Below, one piece after another: positions 12,060 to 22,352 of a stretch of 64,000 nucleotides of DNA. Under the pieces are notes generated by a model. The model had not been told where the DNA came from, ran no database searches, and worked only from the letters and a program-made list of their open reading frames with translations. The first letter of the stretch is position 1. Each line of letters opens with the position of its first letter. The stretch is from Saccopteryx bilineata (taxonomy: Eukaryota; Chordata; Mammalia; Chiroptera; Emballonuridae): assembly GCF_036850765.1 (NCBI RefSeq), contig NC_089490.1, forward strand, positions 103,968,574 to 104,032,573. Direction: 5' to 3'. The position numbers and the translations under genes were made by a program.

Positions 12060-12204
12060 GGAGAATAATGGCGGGGTAGGAAGCGATACCAATAAATCTC
12101 CCCCAAAACTCAACAAGATCTTCAACCAGAAACAGAAAAACCTATACTTGGAGCTTCCAGATGCTTCGCAATACACCCAAAGGTATGATTGAGTGAAAAA
12201 TTGG

Positions 12205-12480
12205 CTAAATATATAACCAAACCCCGAAGGAAATAGGGAGTAAGAAATGCTCCGCCTTCCTCACTAACCTAAACAGGGCGGCTTTCTCTGGTAACTGTGA
12301 ATATAGAAACTGAGGCGGGCAAAGGGGGTGAATAGATCCAGGCCGCCGCGGCACAAACAGCCGAACCAGGCTGTGGCACGGAGATCCAAGCCGAGGAAAA
12401 TCTGATCCTGTGGCAACCCGGGCAATACAAGCTAACACTCGCACCAAACCCAAACAAAGAAAGACAAGCGGAGTGGCCAT
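12205..12480 (-). CDS. Antisense ORF0-like frame in L1 5' UTR (copy B)
   Basis: 91 residues from the ATG at 12480, reading toward the L1 5' end. The frame is open further upstream to 12705 (166 codons in all). The N-terminus MATPLVFLCLGLVRVLACIA is hydrophobic, like a signal or membrane segment. The remainder is basic and aromatic. Copy C encodes a 90-residue equivalent and copy A a partly shifted one. The ATG has A at -3 and G at +4. The arrangement recalls primate ORF0, which is driven by the L1 antisense promoter. No protein evidence exists and the family is otherwise unknown to me. Confidence 0.4.
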   Translation of the reverse strand: MATPLVFLCLGLVRVLACIARVATGSDFPRLGSPCHSLVRLFVPRRPGSIHPLCPPQFLYSQLPEKAALFRLVRKAEHFLLPISFGVWLYI

Positions 12481-13120
12481 TTTACCCGGTCTCCTGGTTG
12501 GTGCGCAGTTAGTGGGCGAGAGATTTCTTCCTAAGCCCCGGAAGTGGGTGCCCGTGTTGCCCCACGGAGAGGCAGGGTCAGAGGCCTTTCTGTGGGCCGA
12601 GGGCAGAGTCTCTGGGCAGCCCCAGCGCCCTGGGAAAGCCACGCATGGGAGGGAGTGAGAACTAATTCCAATGGTGGAGATTTTCCGTGCTAGAGGGTAT
12701 TTCACTCAGAGGGAAACGCGGCCGGCCTCATATCCTGGTGTGCGCGCGCAGATAAGGAGTGAGCAATTCCTCCGAGTGCCTCGGCAGTGCGCGCCCATGT
12801 TATCGCACAGAGGGGCAGAGTCAGGGGCCTTTGTGTGGGCCAAAGCGGAACCTCGAGCCGCCCCAGCGCCTTGCAAAAGCCGCGCAAGGGGATGGAGCGA
12901 GACTCAATTCCAACGCTGCAACTTTTCCCTGCGGTTGGGGGTTTCACTCAGAGCGTGAGACTGCTGGCTGGATATCCTGGTCGCAGACAGTGAGTGAGAG
13001 TTTCCTCCAAGCGCCCTGGAAGTGGGCGCCCGCCTGTGTTACCAGACAGAGTGGAAGAGCCAGAGGTCTTTGAGTGGGCGGAAAGCCCGCCTGATTATGC
13101 TAGCAGCTCTGACTGACTGA
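12479..13120 (+). repeat. Tandem ~240-bp monomers in L1 5' UTR (copy B)
   Basis: Diverged tandem units share the landmarks TGTT before an ACAGAG-like block (ending 12558, 12801 and 13040), 'agtcaggggcctt'-type, 'gccccagcgcc', 'attccaa' and 'tttcactcagag'. The spacings are 243 and 239 bp. About two and a half units are present. The same periodicity occurs in copies A (244-245 bp) and C (239-243 bp). Mouse and other L1s have monomer-based promoters; here the function is inferred. Confidence 0.75.
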
Positions 13121-14472
13121 GCCTTACCCAGAGCCCTGTGCTGAGTGGAAATAGAGTGGGGAGTTGTCAGCTCTTTGAGCCTCTTACTATCCAGGCAGAG
13201 GCAGCAACAACCCATAGCTGGATTATCAGGCTACTAATTGAGGAAGGAAAGACTAGGAGAAAGGCTCCAGGAACACGGACTCTCTCACTGTCGGAGCCTA
13301 TGAAAGCTAATGAGCCTTGACTCCCAACGAGACTAAAGCACAATACATGACATTGCCATAGAGACTTATCAACTGCAAACCTCTACCTGAGTGTGCCAAA
13401 GGGGCAGAACCCGGGGTACAGAGTCACCGACCAGGAAGAGGGAGAGAAAAGAAAAAGCAAGAAGATAACCTCTCAAAATCAAGAATAATCTGCAGACTTT
13501 ATAACCTATCCCATTTTATTATATTTGTTCGTTTGTTTCTCTTATCTTCATTCTTGATACTTTTTTTTTCCTCCTCCAATTTGGCCGATTAACTCTCTAC
13601 TGGTCTTACTCTCTCCTCTCCTTGAACTACACTACCCATAAGTGTTACATCTCCCATTATCTTTTCTCTTCTCTTCCTTTCTCTCTATGAGGGTTGCACT
13701 CCAAAACCCTTAACTCTCTCTCTCTCTCTCCTTTCTTTTTTCTTCTTTTAGTGGTTCCCTCTTTTTTTCTCTCTCTCTCTTTCTTTTCTCCCTCTATATT
13801 AGTTTCTTCCTTTCTCCTTTACATCTCCTCTCATTCAAACCTCAATAACAAACAAATTATCTTATCTGGGACTCAAACCTATGTTTGTGGCATTTTGGGG
13901 GTTTTTTACTTCACCTTTTTAACTCACTAGCAGTGCTCCCATCCCTGGCTCTCCATATTATCTAGTTCTTGTTCCACTAAATACAATAGTAATTTTTTAA
14001 TTTGTCCCCCCATTTTTCCGTTTTCCTCTTATTCCTCTCATCATAACTCTTAGACAACCAACACCTAAAAGCAAATCATTTTATTCTTGACCCAAATTTT
14101 TTCCTTATTTGCTTTTTGTGGGTCCATACGCTCATTTTTTTTCTTTTTTTCCCCCCCTTTTTTTTTCTTTTTTTTTTTTTGCCCCTTTATTACTTTTCCC
14201 CAATTCAGGCCCTCCATCACAGGCATTGTTTGTTATAATTCACAGTCCACCACAAGATTTTCTCAAGAAAGAGGGGAGAGGAGAGGAGAGGAAAAAAGGA
14301 GGGGGGAATAATTTCCTTTTTTTTAAAATTTTTATTTTATTTTATTTTTCTTTATTTCATTATTAATTTTTTTTTAAAAAACAACTCTTTTCGATTTTTT
14401 ATTTTTTTATTTTTTTTTTACTTTTTATTCTTTATTAAATCTCATTAATACTATCAACAAAACCACCCTCAG

Positions 14473-15492
14473 ATGCCATTAGGGAAGAGAAAATCAAATA
14501 TCATGGATACAAAAGAAAGAGAGGTAACACAGCTAGATGAGGAAAAATCTATGGAGAAAAAATTTAATATATTGGAAACCTTGGAGCTAAATGACAGAGA
14601 ATTCAAGATAGAAATCCTAAAAATCCTCCGAGATATACAAGAAAACACAGAAAGGCAATTTAGGGAGCTCAGAAAACAACTCCATGAACACAAAGAATAT
14701 ATGTCCAAGGAAATTGAAACTATAAAAACAAATCAAACAGAGATGAAAAACTCAATTCACGAGCTGAAAAACGAAGTAACAAGCTTAGCTAATAGAACAG
14801 GTCAGATAGTAGAGAGGATTAGTGAAATAGAAGACAAGCAACTTGAGGCACAACAGAGAGAAGAAGAAAGAGACTCAAAAATAAAAAAAAATGAGATAGC
14901 CCTACAAGAATTATCTGACTCCATCAAAAAGAATAACATAAGAATAATAGGTATATCAGAGGGAGAAGAGAGAGAAAATGGAATGGAGAACATACTCAAA
15001 CAAATAATAGATGAGAACTTCCCAAACCTGTGGAAAGAACTAAAGCCTCAAGTTCAAGAAGCAAACAGAACTCCAAGTTTTCTTAACCCCAACAAACCTA
15101 CTCCAAGGCATATCATAATGAAATTGACACAAACCAACAGCAAAGAAAAAATTCTCAAGGTAGCCAGGGAAAAGAAGAATACAACATATAAAGGAAGGCC
15201 CATTAGATTATCATCAGATTTCTCAGCAGAAACTCTACAAGCTAGAAGAGAGTGGACCCCAATATTTAAAGTCCTGAAAGAGAGGAACTTTCAGCCACGA
15301 ATACTATACCCATCAAAGCTATCCTTCAAATACGAAGGAGAAATAAAAACATTCACAGATACAGAAAAGATGAGGGAATTTATCATCAGAAAATCCCCAC
15401 TCCAGGAATTACTAAAGGGGGTTCTCCAATCAGATACAAGGAACGAAAAAAAAACAGAGCCACAAGTAAAAGCTCCAAGAAGAACACAATAA
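14473..15492 (+). CDS. L1 ORF1 protein (intact, copy B)
   Basis: A 339-residue RNA-binding protein that coats L1 RNA as a trimer in cytoplasmic particles. The start MPLGKRKSN is conserved in all three copies. Residues about 35-150 form a long charged coiled coil. About 155-245 is the RRM-like domain (RIIGISEGEERE ... FLNPNKPTPRHIIMK). About 250-320 is the C-terminal domain (RPIRLSSDFSAETLQARREW). Length and order agree with mammalian ORF1p. It follows the 2.4-kb leader and precedes ORF2 by about 300 bp. No frame damage is seen, in contrast with copies A and C. Confidence 0.93.
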   Translation: MPLGKRKSNIMDTKEREVTQLDEEKSMEKKFNILETLELNDREFKIEILKILRDIQENTERQFRELRKQLHEHKEYMSKEIETIKTNQTEMKNSIHELKNEVTSLANRTGQIVERISEIEDKQLEAQQREEERDSKIKKNEIALQELSDSIKKNNIRIIGISEGEERENGMENILKQIIDENFPNLWKELKPQVQEANRTPSFLNPNKPTPRHIIMKLTQTNSKEKILKVAREKKNTTYKGRPIRLSSDFSAETLQARREWTPIFKVLKERNFQPRILYPSKLSFKYEGEIKTFTDTEKMREFIIRKSPLQELLKGVLQSDTRNEKKTEPQVKAPRRTQ

Positions 15493-15565
15493 AACCAAAT
15501 TTAAACTGTGACAACAACAAAAAGAAAGAGGGGGAGAAGATGGAGATTAACAGTAGCAAAGGACG

Positions 15566-15805
15566 ATGGAGTGCAAAAGTACTCACAAAATAGTTCGCTA
15601 CAATGAACAGGGTAGGGACCCTTTTCATTACTCAAAGGTAACCACCATTGAAAAAACCACCACAGAAGCACATGAGATAAAAGAGATAGCAACAGAGGAA
15701 AGATGTATGGAATACAACCAAATAAAAACAAAAGATAGAAAAACGAAAGAGAAGGATCAAACAAGACACAAAACTAACAGAAAGCAAGATATAAAATGGC
15801 AATAG
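15566..15805 (+). other. L1 inter-ORF 79-codon frame overlapping ORF2 start (copy B)
   Basis: Begins 73 bp after ORF1 and ends TGGCAATAG, overlapping the ORF2 ATG at 15796 by ten bases in another frame. Starts MECKSTHKIV and is rich in K, T and E. The same frame is open in copies A and C. An overlapping stop/start is the kind of arrangement that can permit reinitiation on ORF2, but this is inference. Confidence 0.4.
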
Positions 15806-18800
15806 GGAACTCACAAGTATCAATAATTACACTAAATGTAAATGGATTAAACTCACCAATAAAAAGGCACAGAGTAGCAGAATGGATTAAAAAAGAAAAT
15901 CCAACTGTATGCTGCCTACAGGAAACTCATCTAAGTAACAAGGATAAAAACAAATTCAAAGTGAAAGGCTGGAAAACAATACTCCAAGCAAATAACATAA
16001 AAAAAAGCAGGTGTAGCAATACTCATATCGGATAATGCTGACTACAAGACAGGAAAAGTACTCAGAGACAAAAATGGCCATTTCATAATGGCTAAGGGGA
16101 CACTGAATCAAGAAGACATAACAATTCTTAATATATATGCACCAAACCAAGGAGCACCAAAATATATAAGACAGCTACTTATTGATCTTAAAACAAAAAC
16201 TGACAAAAACACAATCATACTTGGAGACCTCAATACACCGCTGACGGCTCTAGATCGGTCATCCAAACAGAGAATCAACAAAGACATAGTGGCCTTAAAC
16301 AAAACACTAGAGCACCTGGATATTATAGACATCTACAGGACATTTCATCCCAAAGTGACTGAGTATACATTCTTCTCCAGTGTACATGGCTCATTCTCAA
16401 GAATTGACCATATGTTGAGCCACAAAAACAACATCAGCAAATTCAGAAAAATCGAAGTTGTACCAAGCATATTTTCTGATCATAAAGCCTTGAAACTAGA
16501 ATTCAACTGCAAAAAAGAGGAAAAAAATCCCACAAAAATGTGGAAACTAAACAACATACTTTTAAAAAATGAATGGGTCAAAGAAGAAATAAGTGCAGAG
16601 ATCAAAAGATATATACAGACTAATGAAAATGACAATACGACATATCAGAATTTATGGGATGCAGCAAAAGCAGTGATAAGAGGGAAGTTCATATTGCTTC
16701 AGGCATATATGAACAAACAAGAGAGAGCCCAAGTGAACCACTTAACTTCACACCTTAAGGAACTAGAAAAAGAAGAACAAAGAGAACCCAAAACCAGCCA
16801 AAGAAAGGAGATAATAAAAATCAGAGCAGAAATAAATGAATTAGAGAAAAGAAAAACTATAGAAAAAATTAATAGAACAAGGAGCTGGTTCTTTGAAAAG
16901 ATCAACAAAATTGACAAACCCTTGGCAAGACTCACCAAGGAAAAAAGAGAAAGAACTCATATAAACAAAATCCAAAATGAAAGAAAAGAAATCACCATGG
17001 ACACCATAGATATACAAAGAATTATTGTAGAATACTATGAAAAACTTTATGCCACTAAATTCAACAACCTAGAAGAAATGGATAAATTCCTAGAAAAATA
17101 CAACCTTCCTAGACTGAGTCAAGAAGAAGCAGAAAGCCTAAACAGACCTATCAGTAGAGAAGAAATAGAAAAAACCATTAAAAACCTCCCCAAAAATAAA
17201 AGTCCAGGCCCTGACGGCTATACCAGCGAATTTTATCAAACATTCAAAGAAGACTTGGTTCCTATTCTACTCAAAGTCTTCCAAAAAATTGAAGAAGAAA
17301 CAATACTTCCAAACACATTTTATGAGGCCAACATAACCCTCATACCAAAACCAGGCAAGGATGGCACAAAAAAAGAAAACTACAGACCAATATCTCTAAT
17401 GAATACAGATGCTAAAATACTAAACAAAATACTAGCAAATCGAATACAACAACATATTAAAAAAATAATACATCATGATCAAGTGGGATTCATCCCAGAA
17501 TCTCAAGGATTGTTCAACATACGTAAACCGGTTAACGTAATACACCATATCAACAAAACAAAGAACAAAAACCACATGATCTTATCAATAGACGCAGAAA
17601 AGGCTTTCGATAAAATACAACACAATTTTATGTTTAAGACTCTCAACAAAATGGGTATAGAAGGAAAATATCTCAACATGATAAAGGCCATATATGATAA
17701 ACTATCATCTAACATCATATTAAATGGCACTAAACTGAAGGCTTTCCCCCTTAAATCAGGAACAAGACAGGGTTGTCCACTCTCTCCACTCTTATTTAAT
17801 GTGGTACTAGAGGTTCTAGCCACAGCAATCAGACAAGACAAAGAAATAAAAGGCATCCATATCGGAAAAGAAGAAGTAAAGGTATCACTTTTTGCAGATG
17901 ATATGATCCTATACATCGAAAACCCCAAAGAATCCACAAAAAGACTACTAGAAACAATAAGCCAATATAGTAAGGTCGCAGGATACAAAATTAACATACA
18001 GAAGTCAATAGCCTTTCTCTATGCCAACAATGAAACAACTGAGAAGGAACTCAAAAGAATAATCCCCTTCACGATTGCAACAAAAAAATAAAATACTTAG
18101 GAATAAACATAACAAAGAATGTAAAGGACTTATATAATGAAAACTATAAACCATTGTTAAGGGAAATCGAAAAAGATATAATAAGATGGAAGAATATACC
18201 TTGTTCTTGGCTAGGAAGAATAAATATAATCAAGATGGCTATATTACCCAAAGCAATATACAAATTTAATGCAATTCCCATCAAACTTCCAATGACGTTT
18301 TTTAAAGAAATAGAGCAAAAAATCATCAGATTTATATGGAACTATAAAAAACCCCGAATAGCCAAAGCAATCCTAAAGAAAAAGAATGAAGCTGGGGGCA
18401 TTACAATACCTGACTTCAAACTCTATTATAGGGCCACGACAATCAAAACAGCATGGTATTGGCAGAAAAATAGACACTCAGACCAATGGAACAGAATAGA
18501 AAGTCCAGAAATAAAACTACATATATATAGTCAAATAATTTTTGATAAAGGGGCCAACAACACACAATGGAGAAAAGAAAGCCTCTTCAATAAATGGTGC
18601 TGGGAAAACTGGAAAGCCACATGCAAAAGAATGAAACTGGACTACAGTCTCTCACCCTGTACAAAAATTAACTCAAAATGGATCAGAGATCTAAACATAA
18701 GAACTGAAACAATTAAGTACATAGAAGAAGACATAGGTACTCAACTCATGGACCTGGGTTTTAAAGAGCATTTTATGAATTTGACTCCACAGGCAAGAGA

Positions 18801-19620
18801 AGTGACGGCAAAAATTAATGAATGGGACTACATCAGACTAAGAAGTTTTTGCTCAGCAAGAGAAACTGATAACAAAATAAACAGAAAGCCAACTAAATGG
18901 GAAATGATATTTTCAAACAACAGCTCAGATAAGGGCCTAATATCCAAAATATACAAAGAACTCATAAAACTCAACAACAAACAAACAAACAATCCAATAA
19001 AAAAATGGGAAGAGGATATGAATAGACACTTCTCACAGGAAGAAATACAAATGGCCAACAGATATATGAAAAGATGCTCATCTTCTTTAGCTATTAGAGA
19101 AATGCAAATCAAAACGGCAATGAGATACCACCTCACACCTGTTCGATTAGCTGTTATTAGCAAGTCAGGTAATAGCAAATGTTGGAGAGGCTGTGGAGAA
19201 AAAGGAACCCTCATACACTGTTGGTGGGAATGTAAAGTAGTACAACCATTATGGAAGAAAGTATGGTGGTTCCTCAAAAAACTGAAAATAGAACTACCTT
19301 ATGACCCAGCAATCCCTCTACTAGTTATATATCCCCAAAACTCAGAAACATTGATACGTAAAGACACATGCAGCCCCATGTTTATTGCAGCATTGTTCAC
19401 AGTGGCCAGTACATGGAAACAACCAAAAAGCCCATCAATAGATGACTAGATAAAGAAGATGTGGCACATATACACTATGGAATACTACTCAGCCATAAGA
19501 AATGATGACATCGGAACATTTACAGCAAAATGGTCGGATCTTGATAACATGATACGAAGCGAAATAAGTAAATCAGAGAAAACCAGGAACTTTATTATTC
19601 CATACGTAGGTGGGACATAA
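15796..19620 (+). pseudogene. L1 ORF2 (endonuclease/reverse transcriptase), copy B, broken
   Basis: Normally about 1275 codons. The endonuclease domain starts at MAIGNSQVSI. One A is missing from the run near 16000-16007 (eight A; copy C has nine), shifting the frame. The middle (16088-18091) is open and carries reverse-transcriptase landmarks: PGPDG, '[10 protein letters not shown]', '[10 protein letters not shown]' and the catalytic FADDMILY near 17890. A second shift lies in the seven-A run at 18083, shared with copy C. The C-terminal part (from 18100) has the cysteine-rich [17 protein letters not shown] tryptophan codon is TAG at 19447-19449. Confidence 0.93.
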
Positions 19621-19866
19621 TAGTGAAACTAAGAGACATTGATAAGAGTGTGGTGGTTACGGGGGGGAGGGGTGAATGGGAGAGGGATAGGGGGTGGGGA
19701 GGGGCACAAAGAAAACAAGATAGAAGGTGACAGAGGACAATCTGACTTTGGGTGGTGGGTATGCAACATAATTGAACGACAAGATAACCTGGACTTGTTA
19801 TTTTTGAATATATGTATCCTGATTTATTGATGTCACCCCATTAAAAAAATAAAATTATAAAAAAAA
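19621..19866 (+). other. L1 3' UTR with G-rich tract and A-tail (copy B)
   Basis: Contains a run of guanine blocks at about 19658-19705 (seven G, then several GGG/GGGG blocks separated by 1-6 bases) able to form a G-quadruplex. It is followed by ATTGATGTCACCCCATT, an AATAAA (approximately 19847) and the A-tail. The same terminal motif recognises copy C and the tiny insertion at 32458-32542. Confidence 0.8.
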
Positions 19867-19881
19867 AAAAGAGCCACATCT
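19867..19881 (+). repeat. Target-site duplication, L1 copy B (right)
   Basis: Exact repeat of 12045-12059. After it, the hAT terminal sequence resumes and ends at 19911. Confidence 0.93.
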
Positions 19882-20009
19882 TTCTCGCAAGCCATAGGTT
19901 CTCGACCCCTGCAATATACTTTAATAAAAGTTGTGTGAATGTGGTCTCTCTCTCTCAAAATGTCTTACTGTGCTATATTCGCCCTTTTACTTAAAAGACG
20001 CACTTGACA

Positions 20010-20395
20010 GCTAATCTTTGGCATGTCCAAACTGCCAGCATCGCTGCTGTTACATTTGAGGCCATTATTAAGTAAAATAAAGGGTCACTTGGACTCAAGC
20101 AATGTGATACTGACAGTCAATCCAGTCAATCTGATAAGCAAGATTGGCTACTAAGTGACTGATTGGTGGGGAGAAGATACAGTGTAGAGACTCTGGACAC
20201 AGGGATGATTCACACCGGCTGAGATGGGGCAAGACAACACCAGATTACATCACTCTATTCAGGATGAAATTTAAAACTTATAAGTTGTTTATTTGGGGAA
20301 TTTTTATTCAATATTTTCAGACAGAGCTGGAGCATGGATAACTAAAACCATGGATAGCAAAACCGCAGATAAGTGGGGACTACTGTGTAAGTAAT
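20010..20395 (+). mobile_element. Tigger-type DNA transposon, 3' end
   Basis: Resembles the right end of a TcMar-Tigger element: 'ggctactaagtgactgattgg', 'aatattttcagacagagctgg', then 'agcaaaaccgcagataagtg' and a 'ggggactactgtg' terminus. Non-coding and diverged. Confidence 0.6.
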
Positions 20396-20735
20396 TCTGT
20401 GAGTTCTGTGAGCTGTCATAGCAAACTATAGAACTTGAGAAGGGGGTCATGGGAGCCCCTGATTTTTAGGCATCAGCCAGAAGTATGGGTAACCTGGGGA
20501 CCCACTACTTGTAATTGGTATGTGAAGTGAGGGGCAGTCTCGCAAGACTGAGCCCTTAACCTGTGGGATCTGACACTAATGGAAGGTAGACAATGTCAGA
20601 ATTGAATTGACCTGTAGAACACCCAGTCAGTGTCCATCAGAGAATTAAGTTGCTGCAGAAAAACCTAAGGATTTGGTCACATAAGCATTGGAAGTGTAGT
20701 GTGTAGTAGAGAAAACTATTTTTCCTTTTCAATTT
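20396..20735 (+). mobile_element. Ancient LTR-like mammalian repeat
   Basis: Landmarks such as 'gagttctgtgagctgtcat', 'gagcccttaacctgtggg' and 'agaacacccagtcagtgtcc' belong to a common mammalian interspersed repeat that I recognise but cannot name with certainty. A related, more worn copy lies near 61580-62010. Confidence 0.5.
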
Positions 20736-20799
20736 CTAGATCCAACATTTATAATGAATCTTCATTTTTTCCCCTCAATTTTTCCAGTTGTAAACTTAA

Positions 20800-21204
20800 T
20801 AATGCCACTCCTCCCTTTTCCCCAAGATGTCCATATCTTATTTCTTGGAGCCTGTGAATGTTACCTCACATGGCAAAAGAGACTTTGCAGATGTGATTAA
20901 GTGAAGCACTCTGAAACGGGGAGATTATCCTGGATTATCCAGGTGGGTTCAGCATAATTACAAGGCACTCATAACAGAGAGGCCCTGTGACGATGAAGAC
21001 AGAGACCGGAGTGACACAGTTGGGAGATGGAGAAAATATTCTCCCCTATGGCCTCCAGAAAGAACACAGCCCTGCCAGCACCTTTACTCTGGCCCCGTGG
21101 AACTAATTTCAGACTTCTGCTCTGAAAAACTATATTTTGTTGTGTTGTTTTAAGCCACCAAACTTCTGGTGATTTGTCACAACAGCCGTAGGAAACTAAT
21201 ACAT
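20800..21204 (+). mobile_element. MaLR/ERVL-type LTR (MLT1-like), ancient
   Basis: The order 'gcaaaagagactttgcagat', 'ggggagattatcctgga', 'ccctgccagcacctttac' and 'gtgttgttttaagccacc' to 'aggaaactaatac' is that of an old mammalian LTR. The subfamily is uncertain. Confidence 0.55.
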
Positions 21205-21214
21205 CAGTGTAATA

Positions 21215-22310
21215 TTATATATAAAGCTTCAATAGCTTTATTGAGAAATAATTCACTATCGTAAAATTCATTCTGATAAAGTGTAAAATTCAAAGGTTTT
21301 CAGTATCTTCACAGATAATGCACAACCATCACTACAGTCAAATTTAGAACATTTTCAGCACCACAGAGAGATATCTGTATACTTTAGCTATCAGCCCCCT
21401 ACCCCTCCATCCCCCCCATATCCCTAAGTAACTACATAGTGATCTTTTTTCTGTCTATATAGGTTTTCCTATACTGGATATTTTATATAGTCAGAGTCAT
21501 ATAATATCTAGTCTTTTGTGACTGGCTTCTTTCACTAAGCATCATGTTTTCAAGGTTCATTCATGTTGTAGCAGGTATCAGTATTTCACCCCTTTTATGA
21601 ATAAACATTCCAGTGTATTGATATACCAAGTTTTGTTTATCTATTCATTAGCTGGTGGACATTTGCATTGTTTGACACTTCTGAACACTTCTGCTGCAAA
21701 CATTAGGGTGTAAGTTTTTGTGTGGACATACGATTCATTTCTCTTGGATGTATACCAAAGAGTGGAATTGATGAGTCATAGATAACTTTATGTATAATTG
21801 TTTCAGGAATTTCCAGACTGTTTTCCAAAGTGACTATACCATTTTTTTTTTTTTTTTTTTTTTCCTGAAGCTGGAAACAGGGAGAGACAGTCAGACAGAC
21901 TCCCGCATGCGCCCGACCGGGATCCACCCGGCACGCCCACCAGGGGCGACGCTCTGCCCACCAGGGGGCGATGCTCTGCCCATCCTGGGCATCGCCATGT
22001 TGCGACCAGAGCCACTCTAGTGCCTGAGGCAGAGGCCACAGAGCCATCCCTAGCGCCCGGGCCATCTTTGCTCCAATGGAGCCTTGGCTGCGGGAGGGGA
22101 AGAGAGAGACAGAGAGGAAAGCGCGGCGGAGGGGTGGAGAAGCAAATGGGCGCTTCTCCTGTGTGCCCTGGCCGGGAATCGAACCCGGGTCCTCCGCACG
22201 CTAGGCCGACGCTCTACCGCTGAGCCAACCGGCCAGGGCTGACTATACCATTTTACATCCCAACTAGTGGTGAATGAGAGTTCTGATTTCTCTATATCCT
22301 CCAGTGGGTG
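21215..22310 (-). mobile_element. Ancient L1 3' fragment, split by a SINE
   Basis: Reads as reverse-complement L1 ORF2 end and 3' UTR ('tttattgagaaataattcac', 'gctggtggacatttgcattg', 'ccaaagagtggaattgatga'). The SINE at 21846-22239 interrupts it; L1 similarity resumes at 'gactataccattttacatcc'. Confidence 0.75.
21846..22239 (-). mobile_element. tRNA-derived long SINE (bat Rhin-type), copy 1
   Basis: Full-length, minus strand, with a T-run at the left (A-tail) and the tRNA-like head at the right. The head contains a B box GGTTCGATTCC and a TGGCTCAGCGGTAGAGC A-box region. Flanked by the exact duplication TGACTATACCATTTT (21831-21845 and 22240-22254). Transcribed by RNA polymerase III when active. 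Little divergence suggests recent insertion. Confidence 0.9.
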
Positions 22311-22311
22311 T

Positions 22312-22313
<2 letters not shown>

Positions 22314-22352
<39 letters not shown>

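Larger units (their letters stand above)
12060..14472 (+). promoter_or_regulatory. L1 5' UTR / promoter region (copy B)
   Basis: An ATGGCGG core at 12068-12074 sits ten bases from the 5' end, where a YY1-like site would position transcription. 12230-13130 is CpG-rich. 13540-14460 is strongly pyrimidine-rich, then homopolymeric (T, C and A runs), directly before ORF1. The first 15 or so bases present in copy C, including its TGACGTCA box, are missing here. Promoter activity is inferred from position and family knowledge. Confidence 0.78.
12060..19866 (+). mobile_element. Young full-length L1, copy B
   Basis: Complete 7.8-kb LINE-1 with a perfect 15-bp target-site duplication and an A-rich tail (19840-19866). 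Order: 5' UTR (12060-14472), intact ORF1, inter-ORF region, ORF2 with two one-base losses and one nonsense change, then 3' UTR. It is oriented opposite to its hAT host. The undamaged duplication and high identity to copies A and C indicate recent insertion. ORF1 could still be made, but ORF2 is broken, so it could move only with help in trans. Confidence 0.96.
9800..19911 (-). mobile_element. hAT DNA transposon, decayed, split by L1 copy B
   Basis: The transposase relic lies at 9849-11779. Its 5' non-coding end (11780-12059 and 19882-19911) finishes in a CAGGGGTCG-type terminal repeat, seen in reverse as 'ggttctcgacccctg' up to 19911. The end sequence matches the left half of the short element at 28150-28465, which defines the family. 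L1 copy B interrupts it about 30 bp from its terminus. The other terminus (near 9800) is not recognisable, so that boundary is approximate and the copy is probably truncated. Confidence 0.75.

Noticed and set aside
12759..13073. 104-codon sense frame in the L1 5' UTR (also 47904-48218)
   Set aside because: Long frames arise easily in the GC-rich monomers because stop codons are rare there. The frame is not consistently open in copy A.
17503..17997. 164-codon frame antisense to L1 ORF2 (also at 42980-43474), plus 147-149 codon frames at 18828-19277 and 41701-42144
   Set aside because: Antisense shadows of the A-rich ORF2 coding sequence, explained by its codon composition.
22142..22240. tRNA-gene-like A and B boxes
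   Set aside because: They belong to the tRNA-derived SINE heads (also near 22478, 22886, 30887, 53376 and 57060-57150), not to true tRNA genes: there is no complete cloverleaf, and they have A-tails and target duplications.
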